NCBI GenBank assembly: GCA_025062325.1
Contig: JANXAL010000039.1
Location: forward strand, 1 to 42,993
Length of the DNA stretch: 42,993 nt
Direction of reading: 5' to 3'
DNA from: Roseiflexus sp.
GTDB taxonomy: Bacteria; Chloroflexota; Chloroflexia; Chloroflexales; Roseiflexaceae
Shown piece after piece: positions 8,457 to 21,400 of this stretch. The first letter of the stretch is position 1, and the number at the start of each line of letters is the position of its first letter. The position numbers and the translations under genes are program-made. The notes beneath the pieces were generated by a model, which was not told the DNA's origin, did no database searches, and saw only the letters and a program-made list of their open reading frames with translations.

Positions 8457-10016
8457 TCATACGGCGGGGAAGAGTCCCCGCTGGCGCAGGGTAGTTACCA
8501 GGAAGTCGAGCGCTTCGACGCGCAGTGCCAGGCAGAGGCCAGCATACGTCAGCGCCGCAAGCCCGCCTGCCCCCAGCAATGCCACGAGCGGACCGGCAAA
8601 CGCCAGGGCGCTGCCAAGCCACCACGCCAGGCAGAACAATGCTGCGCAGGCGACCAGGCATTTCCAGAGCGTTTCGCCGATCCGCAGACCGCTGAGGTCT
8701 ACCAGGCGCCGCGAGAGGAGGTAGAGGATCAGCGCGTGGCCAATCCACTGCGCCGAATTCGCCAGGATCAGCGCTGCCACACCCAATGGCGTCCAGAACA
8801 GCAGCGGAAGCGCCGTCGCCACATAGATCAGGATTGCCGCTCCCTGCACCAGATTCGGCGTCAGAGTGCGCTGGCGGGCATAGAACGCAAACAGGATCAT
8901 CTGGTCGAGCGCGGCGGCGGGCAATCCTGGCAGGTAGAACAGCAAAGCGCGTGCCGTTGCCTGCGTATCCGCGCCGCCAAAGGCGCCGCGTTCGTAAAGC
9001 AGCGCAACGATCGGCGTCGCCAGCGCCGCGAGACCGGCGGTTGCTGGCAGGATGAGGAGAAGCACAATCTTGATCCCCATTGCCAGGGTGACACGAAACG
9101 CCGCTTCGTCGCCAGCGCTCGCCTGGCGCGCAAGGGTCGGCAGCACGGCGAACGATACGGCTGCCGCCACCAGACCGAGGGGAAACTGGACGAGCGCCGT
9201 AGCGTAGCGCATAGTCGGAATGGCATCTGGCGTCAGACGCGATGCCAAATTGCGATCAACCACAATTCCGACGACTGAGAACCCGATTCCTAGCGCTACC
9301 GGCGCATAGAGCGCAAGAATCCGGTGCACGCCGGGATGCATCAGATCGAGCGTCAGGAACGGGACGTGCGTTGCATCACGCAGACCGGGAAGTTGCAGCG
9401 CCACCTGCAAGACTGAACCAAGCAGCACGCCAGCGACCAGGCTGAGTGGACCGAGCCACGAGTGCAGCAGCACAGCGCCGAGAATAATCCCCAGATTGAA
9501 GATGCTGGTCGTAAACGCGGGCAGGAGGAACCGCTGACGGGCATAGAGCAGCGCAGTGATCAACCCCGAAAGCCCCATGAAGAAGACCGACGGCAGGAGC
9601 AGGCGGGTCATCACGACGGTCTGTTCCTGCAGTTCAGGGTCAAACCCGCCTGCCAGCAGCGTCACGACGGCTGGCGTCTGCCAGATGAGAAGCCCGATGG
9701 TCAGTGCAATCGACCCTAGCGCCAGATTGATGATGGTTGCGGCGACGCGCCAGAAGGCGGCTTCATCCTCCTCGGCATAGGCGCTGAACACCGGCACAAG
9801 TGCAGCGCTAATCGCGCCATTGACGAGGAGGTCATAGACAATCGTAGGAACGGCAGAAGCCGCGGTGAAGGCGGCGACATCCGCGCCGCGCCCGAAGAGC
9901 CCAGCGATCACCGCTTCGCGCACAACGCCGATCAGACGACTGGCGATATTGCCGACCGCGATCAGGAGAGCGGCGGTTGCGACGCGACGGACGACTGCAC
10001 CCGAAGCGCCGGACAT
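8457..10016 (-). CDS. murJ: MurJ/MviN-type lipid II flippase
   Basis: A 519-aa multi-pass membrane protein of the MOP superfamily, MurJ/MviN branch, which moves the lipid-linked peptidoglycan precursor to the outer leaflet. The start region (AALLIAVGNIASRLIGVVREAVIAGLFG, here split) followed by DVAAFTAA and the FSAYAEED loop is the family signature. Alternating hydrophobic segments fit about 14 helices. I choose the ATG at 10016, 10 bases after the stop of the upstream LCP gene and behind AGGAAGAAG; the ATG at 10052 would overlap that gene. The close spacing makes an operon with the LCP protein, which suits joint work on cell-wall assembly. Related flippases for other polyprenyl-linked glycans cannot be excluded. 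Confidence 0.9.
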   Translation of the reverse strand: MSGASGAVVRRVATAALLIAVGNIASRLIGVVREAVIAGLFGRGADVAAFTAASAVPTIVYDLLVNGAISAALVPVFSAYAEEDEAAFWRVAATIINLALGSIALTIGLLIWQTPAVVTLLAGGFDPELQEQTVVMTRLLLPSVFFMGLSGLITALLYARQRFLLPAFTTSIFNLGIILGAVLLHSWLGPLSLVAGVLLGSVLQVALQLPGLRDATHVPFLTLDLMHPGVHRILALYAPVALGIGFSVVGIVVDRNLASRLTPDAIPTMRYATALVQFPLGLVAAAVSFAVLPTLARQASAGDEAAFRVTLAMGIKIVLLLILPATAGLAALATPIVALLYERGAFGGADTQATARALLFYLPGLPAAALDQMILFAFYARQRTLTPNLVQGAAILIYVATALPLLFWTPLGVAALILANSAQWIGHALILYLLSRRLVDLSGLRIGETLWKCLVACAALFCLAWWLGSALAFAGPLVALLGAGGLAALTYAGLCLALRVEALDFLVTTLRQRGLFPAV

Positions 10017-10026
10017 CGTCTTCTTC

Positions 10027-11103
10027 CTATGGCGCGGGGGCGCCGCCAGCAATCATGCGGTCAACGATCTCACGCACGGCTTCGGGATCAGCAGCAAAGG
10101 TGTCAGGATTGCCCAGGGTAATGATCATTCGCGAGTCAATGGCGTATCGTTGAATGTTATCGAGGTCTAGCCGGGTCGCAGCGCGCGCCAGACGGATCAT
10201 TTCGCTGCGCGGCAGATCGGTGCGCACATAATCGCGCAGAGCGCTGGTGTAATCATCAATCTTGTTGATCTGCGAGATCAGGCCATGTTCACGCACACGC
10301 TCAATCAGCGCCAATAGCACCTGTTGCTGCCGCTGATTCCGTCCGAAGTCGCTATCGGCATGGCGCGTGCGCGCGTAGATCAGGGCGCGTTCGCCATCCA
10401 TCCACTGCCGCCCCGGCTCAAAGCGCACCCGCATCGTGCGCGTATCGCCGGGGAATGCGTCCACCGGATAAAATGGATCATCGATCACCCTGGGCACATC
10501 GATAAAGATCCCGCCTGCCAGGTCAATAACCTTGCGAAACCCATCAAAGTTAATTAACGCAAAGTAGTGAACCGGAACGCCGACCAGATCGGAGACAGTT
10601 CGCTTCAACAGAGCGGCGCCGTATCCTTTGCCCAGGCGAGTTTCTCCGAGCAGATAGACCGAATTGATCTTTCGTCGCCCAAACCCCGGCGCATCCACCA
10701 TTAGGTCGCGCGGGAACGACAGCATACTGACGCGACCGGTGCGCAGGTTGATATGAAGCAGGATAATCGCATCGGTGCGACTGATCTCCTCATCAGCGCG
10801 TGCGTCAGTGCCAAGAAGCAGAATGTTGACCGGATCATCGTTCTCTGGCGCAGCCGTTGGTGCGATGGTGGGAATTGCAGACGCAGCGCTCACTAGCGCA
10901 TCGGCAGGCGCCGGAGCGTTGAGTATCGGTTCGGGAGTCAGCGCAAGGACGACGGGCGTCACGATCATCGCGTCCACATCGTCGAGCGCCTGTTTCCATT
11001 CGAAGCCGAGACGGGCGATGGCAACGATGCCAGCCAGCGCCACAACGCCCAACAGCGCAAGAATAAAACGACGACGCACACCGTGGTGACGTATCAAGAG
11101 CAC
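10027..11103 (-). CDS. LytR-CpsA-Psr (LCP) family glycopolymer ligase
   Basis: A 358-aa protein with a short basic cytoplasmic N-terminus, one transmembrane helix (about residues 13-30), a proline/alanine-rich linker, then an extracytoplasmic LCP domain. Domain marks are NILLLGTDAR, RTDAIILLHIN, SMLSFPRDLMVD, KINSVYLLGE and the arginine-rich ARTRHADSDFGRNQRQQ. LCP enzymes transfer lipid-linked glycopolymers to peptidoglycan or other surface acceptors. It precedes murJ in an operon. The start is GTG at 11103 or, better spaced from GGAGATG, TTG at 11097. A -10-like TATAGT lies upstream near 11137-11142 on the minus strand without a good -35. Confidence 0.9.
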   Translation of the reverse strand: MLLIRHHGVRRRFILALLGVVALAGIVAIARLGFEWKQALDDVDAMIVTPVVLALTPEPILNAPAPADALVSAASAIPTIAPTAAPENDDPVNILLLGTDARADEEISRTDAIILLHINLRTGRVSMLSFPRDLMVDAPGFGRRKINSVYLLGETRLGKGYGAALLKRTVSDLVGVPVHYFALINFDGFRKVIDLAGGIFIDVPRVIDDPFYPVDAFPGDTRTMRVRFEPGRQWMDGERALIYARTRHADSDFGRNQRQQQVLLALIERVREHGLISQINKIDDYTSALRDYVRTDLPRSEMIRLARAATRLDLDNIQRYAIDSRMIITLGNPDTFAADPEAVREIVDRMIAGGAPAP

Positions 11104-11162
11104 ATCTCCGCTGCTCTACAGACACTTACTGTGCTACTATACCATATCCTTGCGGAGGCAAC

Positions 11163-12202
11163 TTAGAAGAGGATTTTTGCCAGCCGCAGCACGCCCTGCT
11201 TCCACGGAACGCGGTGGGAGATGCCGGAAACGCCCTCGAACTCCTGTAGATGCTCAATATACCAGCGATAGTTACGAACGAGCGCTTCTTTGTTCGAGTA
11301 TTTCGGCGTAAACCCAAGCACCCGTTCGGCTTTTTCAATCGACACGAATGAGTCGGTAGCGGCAGTTTCGTACACCCACTTGTAGAGCGGCGAGAGGCGG
11401 AGCGCTTCCAGAATGCGCAGCGTCCAGATCACCGGCGTCGCCGGTAAGGGAATAATCTTCTTGCCAAAGCCAGCGGCGTCCAGCACGGCCTGATAATCTT
11501 CGCGCATCGTCGTAAACTCTTTAGCGCCGATGTTGAATGTGTCGTTCACCCGATCCCGATCAAGCGTCGCGCAGAGATAGATCGCCTCGCACAGGTCCTC
11601 GACATCGAGCAATTGATAGCGATTGTTGCCGCTGCCGATCATCGGAAAATTCTTTCCATCCTTCGCCCAATCGTAGAGAAGCGCGAACACGCCCAGACGT
11701 TCAGGGCCGACAAATGACTTCGGGCGAATGATGGGCACGCACATCCCTTTGGCGCGGTATTCCAGGCAGATCTGCTCGGCTTTCACCTTTGCCTCGCCAT
11801 AGGGACCGACGCCGCGAAGCGGATCGTCCTCATAGATTGGGTGATGATCGGGAATACCATACACGGCGGTCGAAGAAATATGGATCACCCGCTCAACGCC
11901 GTGTTCGAAGGCCGATTGCAGCACATTGCGCGTGCCGTCGAGGTCGGTGGAAAAGATATCTTCTTTTTTGTACAAAGGCAGCGCTGCCGCCGCATGCACG
12001 ACGATCTGCGCTCCTTTCATTGCGCGATCAACACTCGAACGATCCCGGATATCGCCTTTGATCGCTTTGATCCGGTTCCGTTCGGGGTAGTTGAAATCGG
12101 CAATGTCGAGCGAGACGACCGAATGCCCGCGCGCCAGCAGATAGCGGGTTAGATTGATGCCCAGGAAACCGGCGCCGCCAGTGATCAGAAAGGTAGACGC
12201 TG

Positions 12203-12206
<4 letters not shown>
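11163..12206 (-). CDS. NAD-dependent epimerase/dehydratase (extended SDR)
   Basis: A 347-aa extended short-chain dehydrogenase/reductase. The Rossmann glycine motif TGGAGFLG lies at residues about 9-16. IKGDIRD binds the adenine side, HISSTAVYG carries the catalytic Ser, and [11 protein letters not shown] supplies the YxxxK pair. It probably acts on a nucleotide-sugar or a sterol-like/polyketide substrate; the family does not settle which. Its ATG overlaps the valS stop (ATGA), indicating coupled translation. Neighbouring polysaccharide genes favour a sugar role, but that is inference. Confidence 0.85.
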
Positions 12207-14935
<2,729 letters not shown>

Positions 14936-14957
14936 CGTACACCAAAGTTTTATGCCC

Positions 14958-14978
14958 AAAAAAGCGCACAGAGCGCGC
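14958..14978 (-). terminator. Terminator-like hairpin in the valS leader
   Basis: On the minus strand a 6-bp stem GCGCGC/GTGCGC with a 3-nt loop runs straight into TTTTTT. It lies between the valS promoter and its start codon, so it could act as an attenuator. No T-box GGGTGGNACC motif is present here. The stem is short, so efficiency is doubtful. Confidence 0.4.
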
Positions 14979-15020
14979 CGCAATGATAGCGGCTCGCTGC
15001 TGCGATAGACATTGTGTATT

Positions 15021-15048
15021 ATTATATCGGATTCTCAGGTCAGCACAA
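15021..15048 (-). promoter_or_regulatory. Probable valS promoter
   Basis: TTGTGC (15048-15043) and a perfect TATAAT (15026-15021) with a 16-nt spacer on the minus strand. This implies transcription from about 15014 and a leader of roughly 80 nt before valS. Confidence 0.6.
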
Positions 15049-15154
15049 GGCGGGGAGCATCCCGTGAGCATTCTCGGATATCGGGAGGGTGAGTCTGATG
15101 CCTGCCCTCACGACGTCATAGCGTATGCGCTCGGCGGGATCGAGCAAGGACGTT

Positions 15155-15183
15155 GTAAGGGCAGGTCTGAGACCTGCCCTTAC
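15155..15183. repeat. Perfect 13-bp inverted repeat (REP-like)
   Basis: GTAAGGGCAGGTC at 15155-15167 and its exact complement at 15171-15183, with a 3-nt loop. A partial copy (TGCCTGCCCTCACGACG) precedes it near 15100. Location between divergent valS sequence and the 3' end of dctM fits a dispersed repeat or terminator. The rest of 14984-15297 shows only the valS promoter. Confidence 0.65.
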
Positions 15184-15297
15184 GACAGAGTCCTGTGTCT
15201 CGCACCTCTTTCCAAAAGGGCTTATACTCCTGCACCTTCCCGCTACGAGACAGTGCGGCGCTCTCCTCCTCTTGCCGCTCGCCTCTTGCCTTCCGCC

Positions 15298-16632
15298 TCA
15301 CCCCTGCACGCGCTCAACCAGCCATGTCACCGTGCCAGGGAAGAGAATAACCAGGATCAGAACGACGATCTGGAGCGCGATAAACGGCAGTGCGCCCTTG
15401 TGAATATCAGCAGTTTCGACCTCCGGGGGAGCGACGCTCTGGAGGTAGAAGAGCGAAAAGCCAACTGGCGGCGACACAAACGCCGTTTGCAGGTTGACCG
15501 CCATCATAATCCCGAACCAAACCATGTCGATGCCAAGCTCGTTGGCGGCAGGAACGAAGAGCGGCATCACAATGAAGCAGATCTCGACAAACTCGAGGAA
15601 GATGCCGAGCAAAAAGACGACAATGTTGCTGACAATAATGAACGCCAGGATCCCGCCCGGCAGTCCGGTCAGAAGCTCGGTGACGAACTTCGTTCCGCCT
15701 AGAGCTTCGAAGATCAGGGAGAAGAACGTCGAGCAGAACAGAATCATAATCACTAGCGTACTCGTGCGCGCCGTGCTAAGCGCTGAGTCCGCCAGGAGTT
15801 TCCAGCTCAGACGTTTATTCGCCCAGGCGAGCAGAATCGCGCCGACGGCGCCGACCGAACCGGCCTCAGTTGGCGTTGCTAGACCAAAGAAGATGCTGCC
15901 GAGCACCGCAAAGATCAGTGCAATCGGCGGCACCAGCGCCCTCAGCGTCCTGATCAGGAGCGCTCGACCGCGGATCTGGCGCATCTCCAGCGGCAGCGGC
16001 GGCGCGAGTTCCGGCTTCAGGTAGGCGATCACCAAACAGTAAAGCGCATAGGACCCGGCCAGCATCAAACCCGGAATCAGCGCGCCAGCGAACAGGTCGC
16101 CGACCGAGACGCCAATCTGATCGCTGAGAACGACCAGGACCAGGCTCGGAGGAATCATCTGCGCCAGCGTTCCCGAGGATGTGATAGCGCCAGTTGCGAG
16201 ACCTTTATCGTACCCCAGGCGCACCATGATTGGCAGCGAAATCAATCCCATTGCAATGATCGTCGCGGCGACAACGCCGGTTGTCGCTGCCAGAAGCGTT
16301 CCCACCATAACCACTGCGAGGGCGATGCCGCCACGCAATGGACCAAGCAGAATGCCGACGGTTTCGAGCAGTTCTTCCGCCAGACCCGACCTTTCGAGCA
16401 CCGAGCCGAGGTAGATGAAGAAGGGAATTGCCAGCAGGGTGAAATCAGACATCGTGCCGAACCAGCGATTCGGCAGGAGGCGAAGCAGATCAATTTTGAC
16501 CGCGTCGAGTAACAACCCGATCAGACCGAAAACAATCGCCGTTCCAGCAAAGGAGAATGCCACCGGGTATCCGCTGATCAGCAGGAAGAAAAACCCGACG
16601 AACATGGCGATGGCCAGCCACTCGTACCCCAT
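15298..16632 (-). CDS. TRAP transporter large permease (DctM)
   Basis: A 444-aa integral membrane subunit of a tripartite ATP-independent periplasmic transporter, which uses an ion gradient for uptake of organic acids or related anions. Features are a hydrophobic start ([21 protein letters not shown], here split) and many helices. DctM landmarks include [19 protein letters not shown], the [18 protein letters not shown] segment and [19 protein letters not shown]. It follows dctQ by 9 bases with AGGAGAG before the ATG, so the two are one operon. No periplasmic binding subunit lies in the window. The substrate is not predictable. Confidence 0.92.
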   Translation of the reverse strand: MGYEWLAIAMFVGFFFLLISGYPVAFSFAGTAIVFGLIGLLLDAVKIDLLRLLPNRWFGTMSDFTLLAIPFFIYLGSVLERSGLAEELLETVGILLGPLRGGIALAVVMVGTLLAATTGVVAATIIAMGLISLPIMVRLGYDKGLATGAITSSGTLAQMIPPSLVLVVLSDQIGVSVGDLFAGALIPGLMLAGSYALYCLVIAYLKPELAPPLPLEMRQIRGRALLIRTLRALVPPIALIFAVLGSIFFGLATPTEAGSVGAVGAILLAWANKRLSWKLLADSALSTARTSTLVIMILFCSTFFSLIFEALGGTKFVTELLTGLPGGILAFIIVSNIVVFLLGIFLEFVEICFIVMPLFVPAANELGIDMVWFGIMMAVNLQTAFVSPPVGFSLFYLQSVAPPEVETADIHKGALPFIALQIVVLILVILFPGTVTWLVERVQG

Positions 16633-16641
16633 CGTACTCTC

Positions 16642-17238
16642 CTATTCAACTAAGGGCGCGTGGTACTCTTCGATCTGCGCGGCTTGTTCGGCGCGCACAG
16701 CTTTGGTGACGATCGCTAGGTATTTGATCGCCTGTGCAATTGCCTGTAAGAGCAACAGCACAAAGGCGACGATGATCATCGATTTGATCGGCGCGCGCGG
16801 CAGACCATCAGGGTCTGGCGACATTTCCCAGGCGCCCCACCTGCCATTCGGGAGGCGTCCCCAGGAAAACAGGACCGGGTTGAACGTCACTACAAGGGCA
16901 AGGATACAGAAGGGGATCAGGAACAGCAGGGTTCCAGCAAGATCGATCAGCGCGCGGCGTTGCGGGGGCCAGTTCGCATACCAGAAGTCGACGCGCACAT
17001 TCAGGTTATGCTTCAGGATATAGGCAAACCCTAGAAAGAACATGATCGAGAAGAGGTACCACTGAAGCTCAATGATCGCGTTGGAGGTCAGGCGAACGCC
17101 AATAAAACGCCCCACATAGCGCGCAACCACATTAACGAAGCCGATGGCGACCATTGCCATCACAATGTAGGCCGTTTTGCTGCCAATCCACTCATTGAGC
17201 GAGTCGATGGCATCACTTATGCGCAAAAGCGTCTGCAT
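16642..17238 (-). CDS. TRAP transporter small permease (DctQ)
   Basis: A 198-aa protein with four predicted helices and the DctQ pattern: an early helix ([20 protein letters not shown]), a [26 protein letters not shown] block that is the family hallmark (here split), and two later helices. A loop rich in Pro/Asp ([12 protein letters not shown]) precedes the last helix. I choose the ATG at 17238, after CAGGAG, over the longer frame to 17316, whose extra residues are unlike the family. It pairs with DctM immediately downstream. Confidence 0.88.
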   Translation of the reverse strand: MQTLLRISDAIDSLNEWIGSKTAYIVMAMVAIGFVNVVARYVGRFIGVRLTSNAIIELQWYLFSIMFFLGFAYILKHNLNVRVDFWYANWPPQRRALIDLAGTLLFLIPFCILALVVTFNPVLFSWGRLPNGRWGAWEMSPDPDGLPRAPIKSMIIVAFVLLLLQAIAQAIKYLAIVTKAVRAEQAAQIEEYHAPLVE

Positions 17239-17425
17239 GGATCTCTCCTGTCGCCTGAGATAGACCCTCACCCTGCCAGAGAAGTATGAGGCACTCCCTT
17301 CCTGCACAACAGGCACACAGTCATGCGCTGCACAACGTGGCGACAGCCAGTATCAGAACGTCGTGTTACCGAACAACAGGAAAGCGGAGAGATTACCCGA
17401 CTACGGCTATTATACCATAGTTTGG

Positions 17426-18349
17426 CTAGACAATCGCCAGCACGATGGTCAGCGTTACGATACTGAGAAGGGTGGAAAACAAGACGGTGGTGATGACAAA
17501 TTCCGGCAACAGATCATTTTCAACCGCAATAATTGATGCCAGAACTGCGGCTGGCATTGCCGCCTGCAGTATGCCAACCGCCCGTTCAATGCCATCGAGA
17601 CCGAAGAGCGGCGCCAGCAGCAGCGCCAGCGCTGGTCCTCCGATCAGGCGAACGGCGGCTGCCAGGAGAGCATCAAGCGTCAGGCGCGGCATGCCTGCCC
17701 CAGAGAGTTGCACCCCTAGCGCTACTAGCATGGTCGGGATCATTGCGGCGGAGAGGAGACTGATCGAGCGCGCGAGGAGCGGCGGCAGTCCGATCTGCAG
17801 GCTGTTAACCATTAAGGCGGGAGGAACCGCAATCAGGGCTGGCGTTTTGACCACCGCAAGGGCGGCGCGCCAGGCGCCGCCGCGGTGCCAGTTGGCGGCA
17901 GCGACGCCGACGACAAAGGCGATGCTGGAAATCGCCAGGAAGTAGACGGTTCCGGCAACCAGCGCCTGATCGCTGCCGGGAAAGCGGAATTGAATGATCG
18001 GGATGCCAAAGTTTCCAACGTTGCCGAAAATGGCGATGAGCACGTAAGCGGCGACCATTTTCGGCGAGCGACGGAGCAGGGTTGCAATGATATACCCTAC
18101 GCCAGCGCATCCCAGGTGCACAACGACTGTGTACGCCACCATCTGTCCGGCGAGTGCGGCGCCGATGCGTGCGTTGCTCATCACATCGAACGTAAAGGCA
18201 GGGATCAGGATGAAGTAGGAAAAGCGGGTCAGGGTGCGCGACTCGAGATTGAGACGGGGACCTGCGATATAGCCGAATGACACTAGCAAAAAGACTGGCG
18301 CTAGGACGTCGAGAAAGATCGACAACAGGGCAGGCACGTTCTGCTCCAC
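17426..18349 (-). CDS. AEC family transporter (auxin efflux carrier-like)
   Basis: A 307-aa membrane protein with about ten helices in two similar halves, as in the AEC/bile-acid-like carriers. Recognisable segments are LDVLAPVFLLVSFGYIAG, NVGNFGIPIIQF (the conserved GN.G.P motif) and MIPTMLVALGVQLSG. Bacterial members move organic acids such as malate or other small anions; none is assured here. The start appears to be GTG at 18349. It sits between the TRAP operon and the Wzy-like gene, with gaps on both sides, so it is probably its own unit. Confidence 0.86.
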   Translation of the reverse strand: MEQNVPALLSIFLDVLAPVFLLVSFGYIAGPRLNLESRTLTRFSYFILIPAFTFDVMSNARIGAALAGQMVAYTVVVHLGCAGVGYIIATLLRRSPKMVAAYVLIAIFGNVGNFGIPIIQFRFPGSDQALVAGTVYFLAISSIAFVVGVAAANWHRGGAWRAALAVVKTPALIAVPPALMVNSLQIGLPPLLARSISLLSAAMIPTMLVALGVQLSGAGMPRLTLDALLAAAVRLIGGPALALLLAPLFGLDGIERAVGILQAAMPAAVLASIIAVENDLLPEFVITTVLFSTLLSIVTLTIVLAIV

Positions 18350-18486
18350 GACATCAGTTCAGCGAACAAAAAGAACAATCTACACAGCCTGCGCCCTTCT
18401 GCGCCGCAGAGCTGTGTGAGAAGAGCGCGGCAAGCGCTTCGAAGCTATGAGGATCTCCTTCTCATGTCACCAAGGCCCAGAGATTG

Positions 18487-21400
18487 TTATCCGCCGCTGG
18501 CACGCTGCCGGAGGTAGCCAAGCAATGCCTCAATTGCGGCGCGCTGCTGGTCGGTCGATTCCTGACGCTGCGATACGAGCGTCAGCAGTTCCTGCGCCTG
18601 CTGCGCTGCCTGATCATAGCGCAAGAGATCGCTCAACACGAGAGTGTAGTTCTGCCGCGCCTCCAGGTTGTCCGGCTGCAATCGCACTGCCTCGGCAAAC
18701 GCGCCTGCAGCGGTTTCGAGGTCACCGGCGCGCACTGAGAGCAGACCGATAATCGACGACAATTGCGGGTCGCCGGAACGAGACGTCTGCAGCGCGACAT
18801 ATTTATCGCGCAGGCGCATTAGTTGTACTGGATCGGGGGCAAGCGCCGTTGCAATCGCGCTGATCTGACCGTCCAGCGCGTATGGATCGCGGTCCAGCAG
18901 CGCTAAATACTGATCGACGGCTTCTGCGTATCGCCCTTGCGCCCGCAGGATCTCGCCCTTCCGCAGCAGCGTATCGTTATAGAGCGGATCGAGATTGCGC
19001 GATTTCTCTAGGAGCGCTAGCGCCTGCTCATAATCGCCGGATCGCGCAACTGCGCTGGCATACTCATTGAGAATGGCGACATCCTGCGGCGCAATGGCGT
19101 GCGCCTTGCGATACCACTCAATCGCCTGCATGAGCGCGTTGCGATCCTGGCTGCCGCTCAGGTTCTGATACCAGAAGTTGTGCATGCGCGCCAGGTTGGC
19201 AGCGTGGTCCTTGTTGAGCGGCGCAAGCTGCTGAGCGCGCAATAGGACGGCGTGAGCGTAGCTCATCAACTCCATAGGCGTGCGTTGCAGCACAAACGCC
19301 TGCAACGCCGCCGCATCATCGAGTTGCAGCAGCTTGGCAACGCTGGCGTTCGGATCGACCTGACCAAGGGGGGCGCCAGAGCGGCGCGCTTCTTCGGCAC
19401 GTAATGACACGATAGTCATGAGCGACCGACCGAGCGTCAGGTAGTAAAAATCCTGATCCGGCTCCATACGGATCGCATCGAGCAGGTAGCTTGCGCCGAT
19501 AATTTGCTGGTCCAGTCGGGCGCCTGGATTATCGATGTACCCCTGCGCCTGCTGCAACCGCATATCCGCCAGCACGCTATCCACATTGAACGTCCAGATG
19601 CCAAAGAAGACGAGGATTAGAATGACTGCATAGACTGCTACAGCGGCGGCGCGCCCCTCAGAGCGGGTGCGGGAAGCTGTCGCTCGTCCGGCCGGTGATG
19701 AGCCGCGCTTCACTGCCTGAGCGCGTCGTCCGCCACGCTGTCGCGCAGAAGAAGATGCCGGGGCGGCAGCGCTAAGTGGCGAGGCAGGCGCCGGTTGAAC
19801 CGGCGCTGCGCCCGGCAGACAATATGCGCCAGCGATTCCTCCCGCAGCCACCACGAGCGCAAACGAAACCCACTGGATCATGAGCGTCGATACAATCGGA
19901 ATGCCGGTCAAGCCCTCGACGGCATGCCCTGTGACTGCGGCGATTGCCGCAGTGATCAGCGCCTGAAGGTTCCAATCCGTCACACGGCTTGCCAGACGCC
20001 ACGCCAGCGTAAAGAAGCTGAACAGAAGGAAAAGATAACTGATAAGACCCAGGATGCCCTTGTTGATCACCTCATCAAGGTATGCCTGGTGCGACCGGTC
20101 TGGTGATGCTGTCCGCGCCTCAAGGCTGGTCAGGGAGGGCGGATAGAAGGGGTTGTACGCCACGAACATGGTTTCGGGACCCCACCCGACAATCATGCGC
20201 AGCGGATCGGACCGGATGAGCGCGGCGGCGCCGCCAGCTTTGTCGTCGCCGAACCAGATCAGCCAGCGCACCCGGCCCGTGCCGGTCTCGACCTCGAGCA
20301 GGCGACCCATGCGACCAATGTACGGGACCTCGCGCAACTGCTGGAACACCGGCGCGTCAGAGAGGTTGAAGGCCGCCAGAAAGCCTGCCAGCGCAATGGC
20401 AAGCGCCACCTCGCCAATCAGCAGCCCGCGCCAGAGACGTGCGCGTGTCGGGTTATGCTGTTGCGCCCGACGCAGCGCCAGAACAAGGAGGAGGGTAAAG
20501 AACACAAATAGCGCCGCAAAGCCGCCCAGCCAGGGTCCGCGACTCTGGGTGAAGAACGTGGCCGCCAGAAGCAACGCGGCAATGGTGAACGCGCCAATGG
20601 CTTCAAGGATAAGACCGAGGCGCGACAATCCGTTCGCACGCCGCGGGAGCAGGATCACCAGCGCGTACCCGGATGCCATCAGTGCAACCGCAATTCCCAG
20701 CCAGAGAGGCCATTCGACTCCCGGACGACCTTCGAGCGGAACCACGCGCTGGTTCGGTCCCTGCCCCAGCGTGTACGATATGCCAAGGAAAACGACATAC
20801 CCCAGCAGCAGGGCGCCCGGGATCAGCGCGCTGAAGGTCAGGCGTTCCGTGCGGTGCGGCGCCAGCGCGATAAGCAGGAACAGCCCGCCAGCAACGACCA
20901 GTGCGCCGGGATAGACCCACCAGTAGCGCAGATCGGCAGCGCGCACGACAGCGCCAAACATCATTGCGGCAAACACCAGCGCCAGTGCAGACAGCGCCAG
21001 CAAGACATATGCCGCCCCCCATCCCAGATCAATCAACGGACGGGACGTTGAAGCGTCCGCGCTCCGCGCCTGATGGACGGCGACGATCCCGCGGTAGAGC
21101 GCATAGGGCAGCACCATAATCATGTAGGCCGCCACGAAGATCGAGTTTCCCATCGTGGATGCCACGCGCGATACCACGTCGCCGCGCCAGGGGAGCGGAT
21201 CGAGCTGCATGTGCTGGACAAGACCGTAGCACGCCGCGATCAGGCAGGCGAGAATCATAACCGTCACCAGGCGATCAAGCTGCTCGCGGCGTCGAAGATA
21301 GAGGGCAATGAGCACGCCAAGGCTGATGTACGACAGGTTGGTGAAGGTCCCCTGCAGACGCTGGTACGACCCCCAAAAACTGACTGCCGGCGCGATCGAC

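Noticed and set aside
8283-9278. 331-aa plus-strand frame opposite murJ
   Set aside because: Low-complexity Arg/Gln-rich shadow of murJ.
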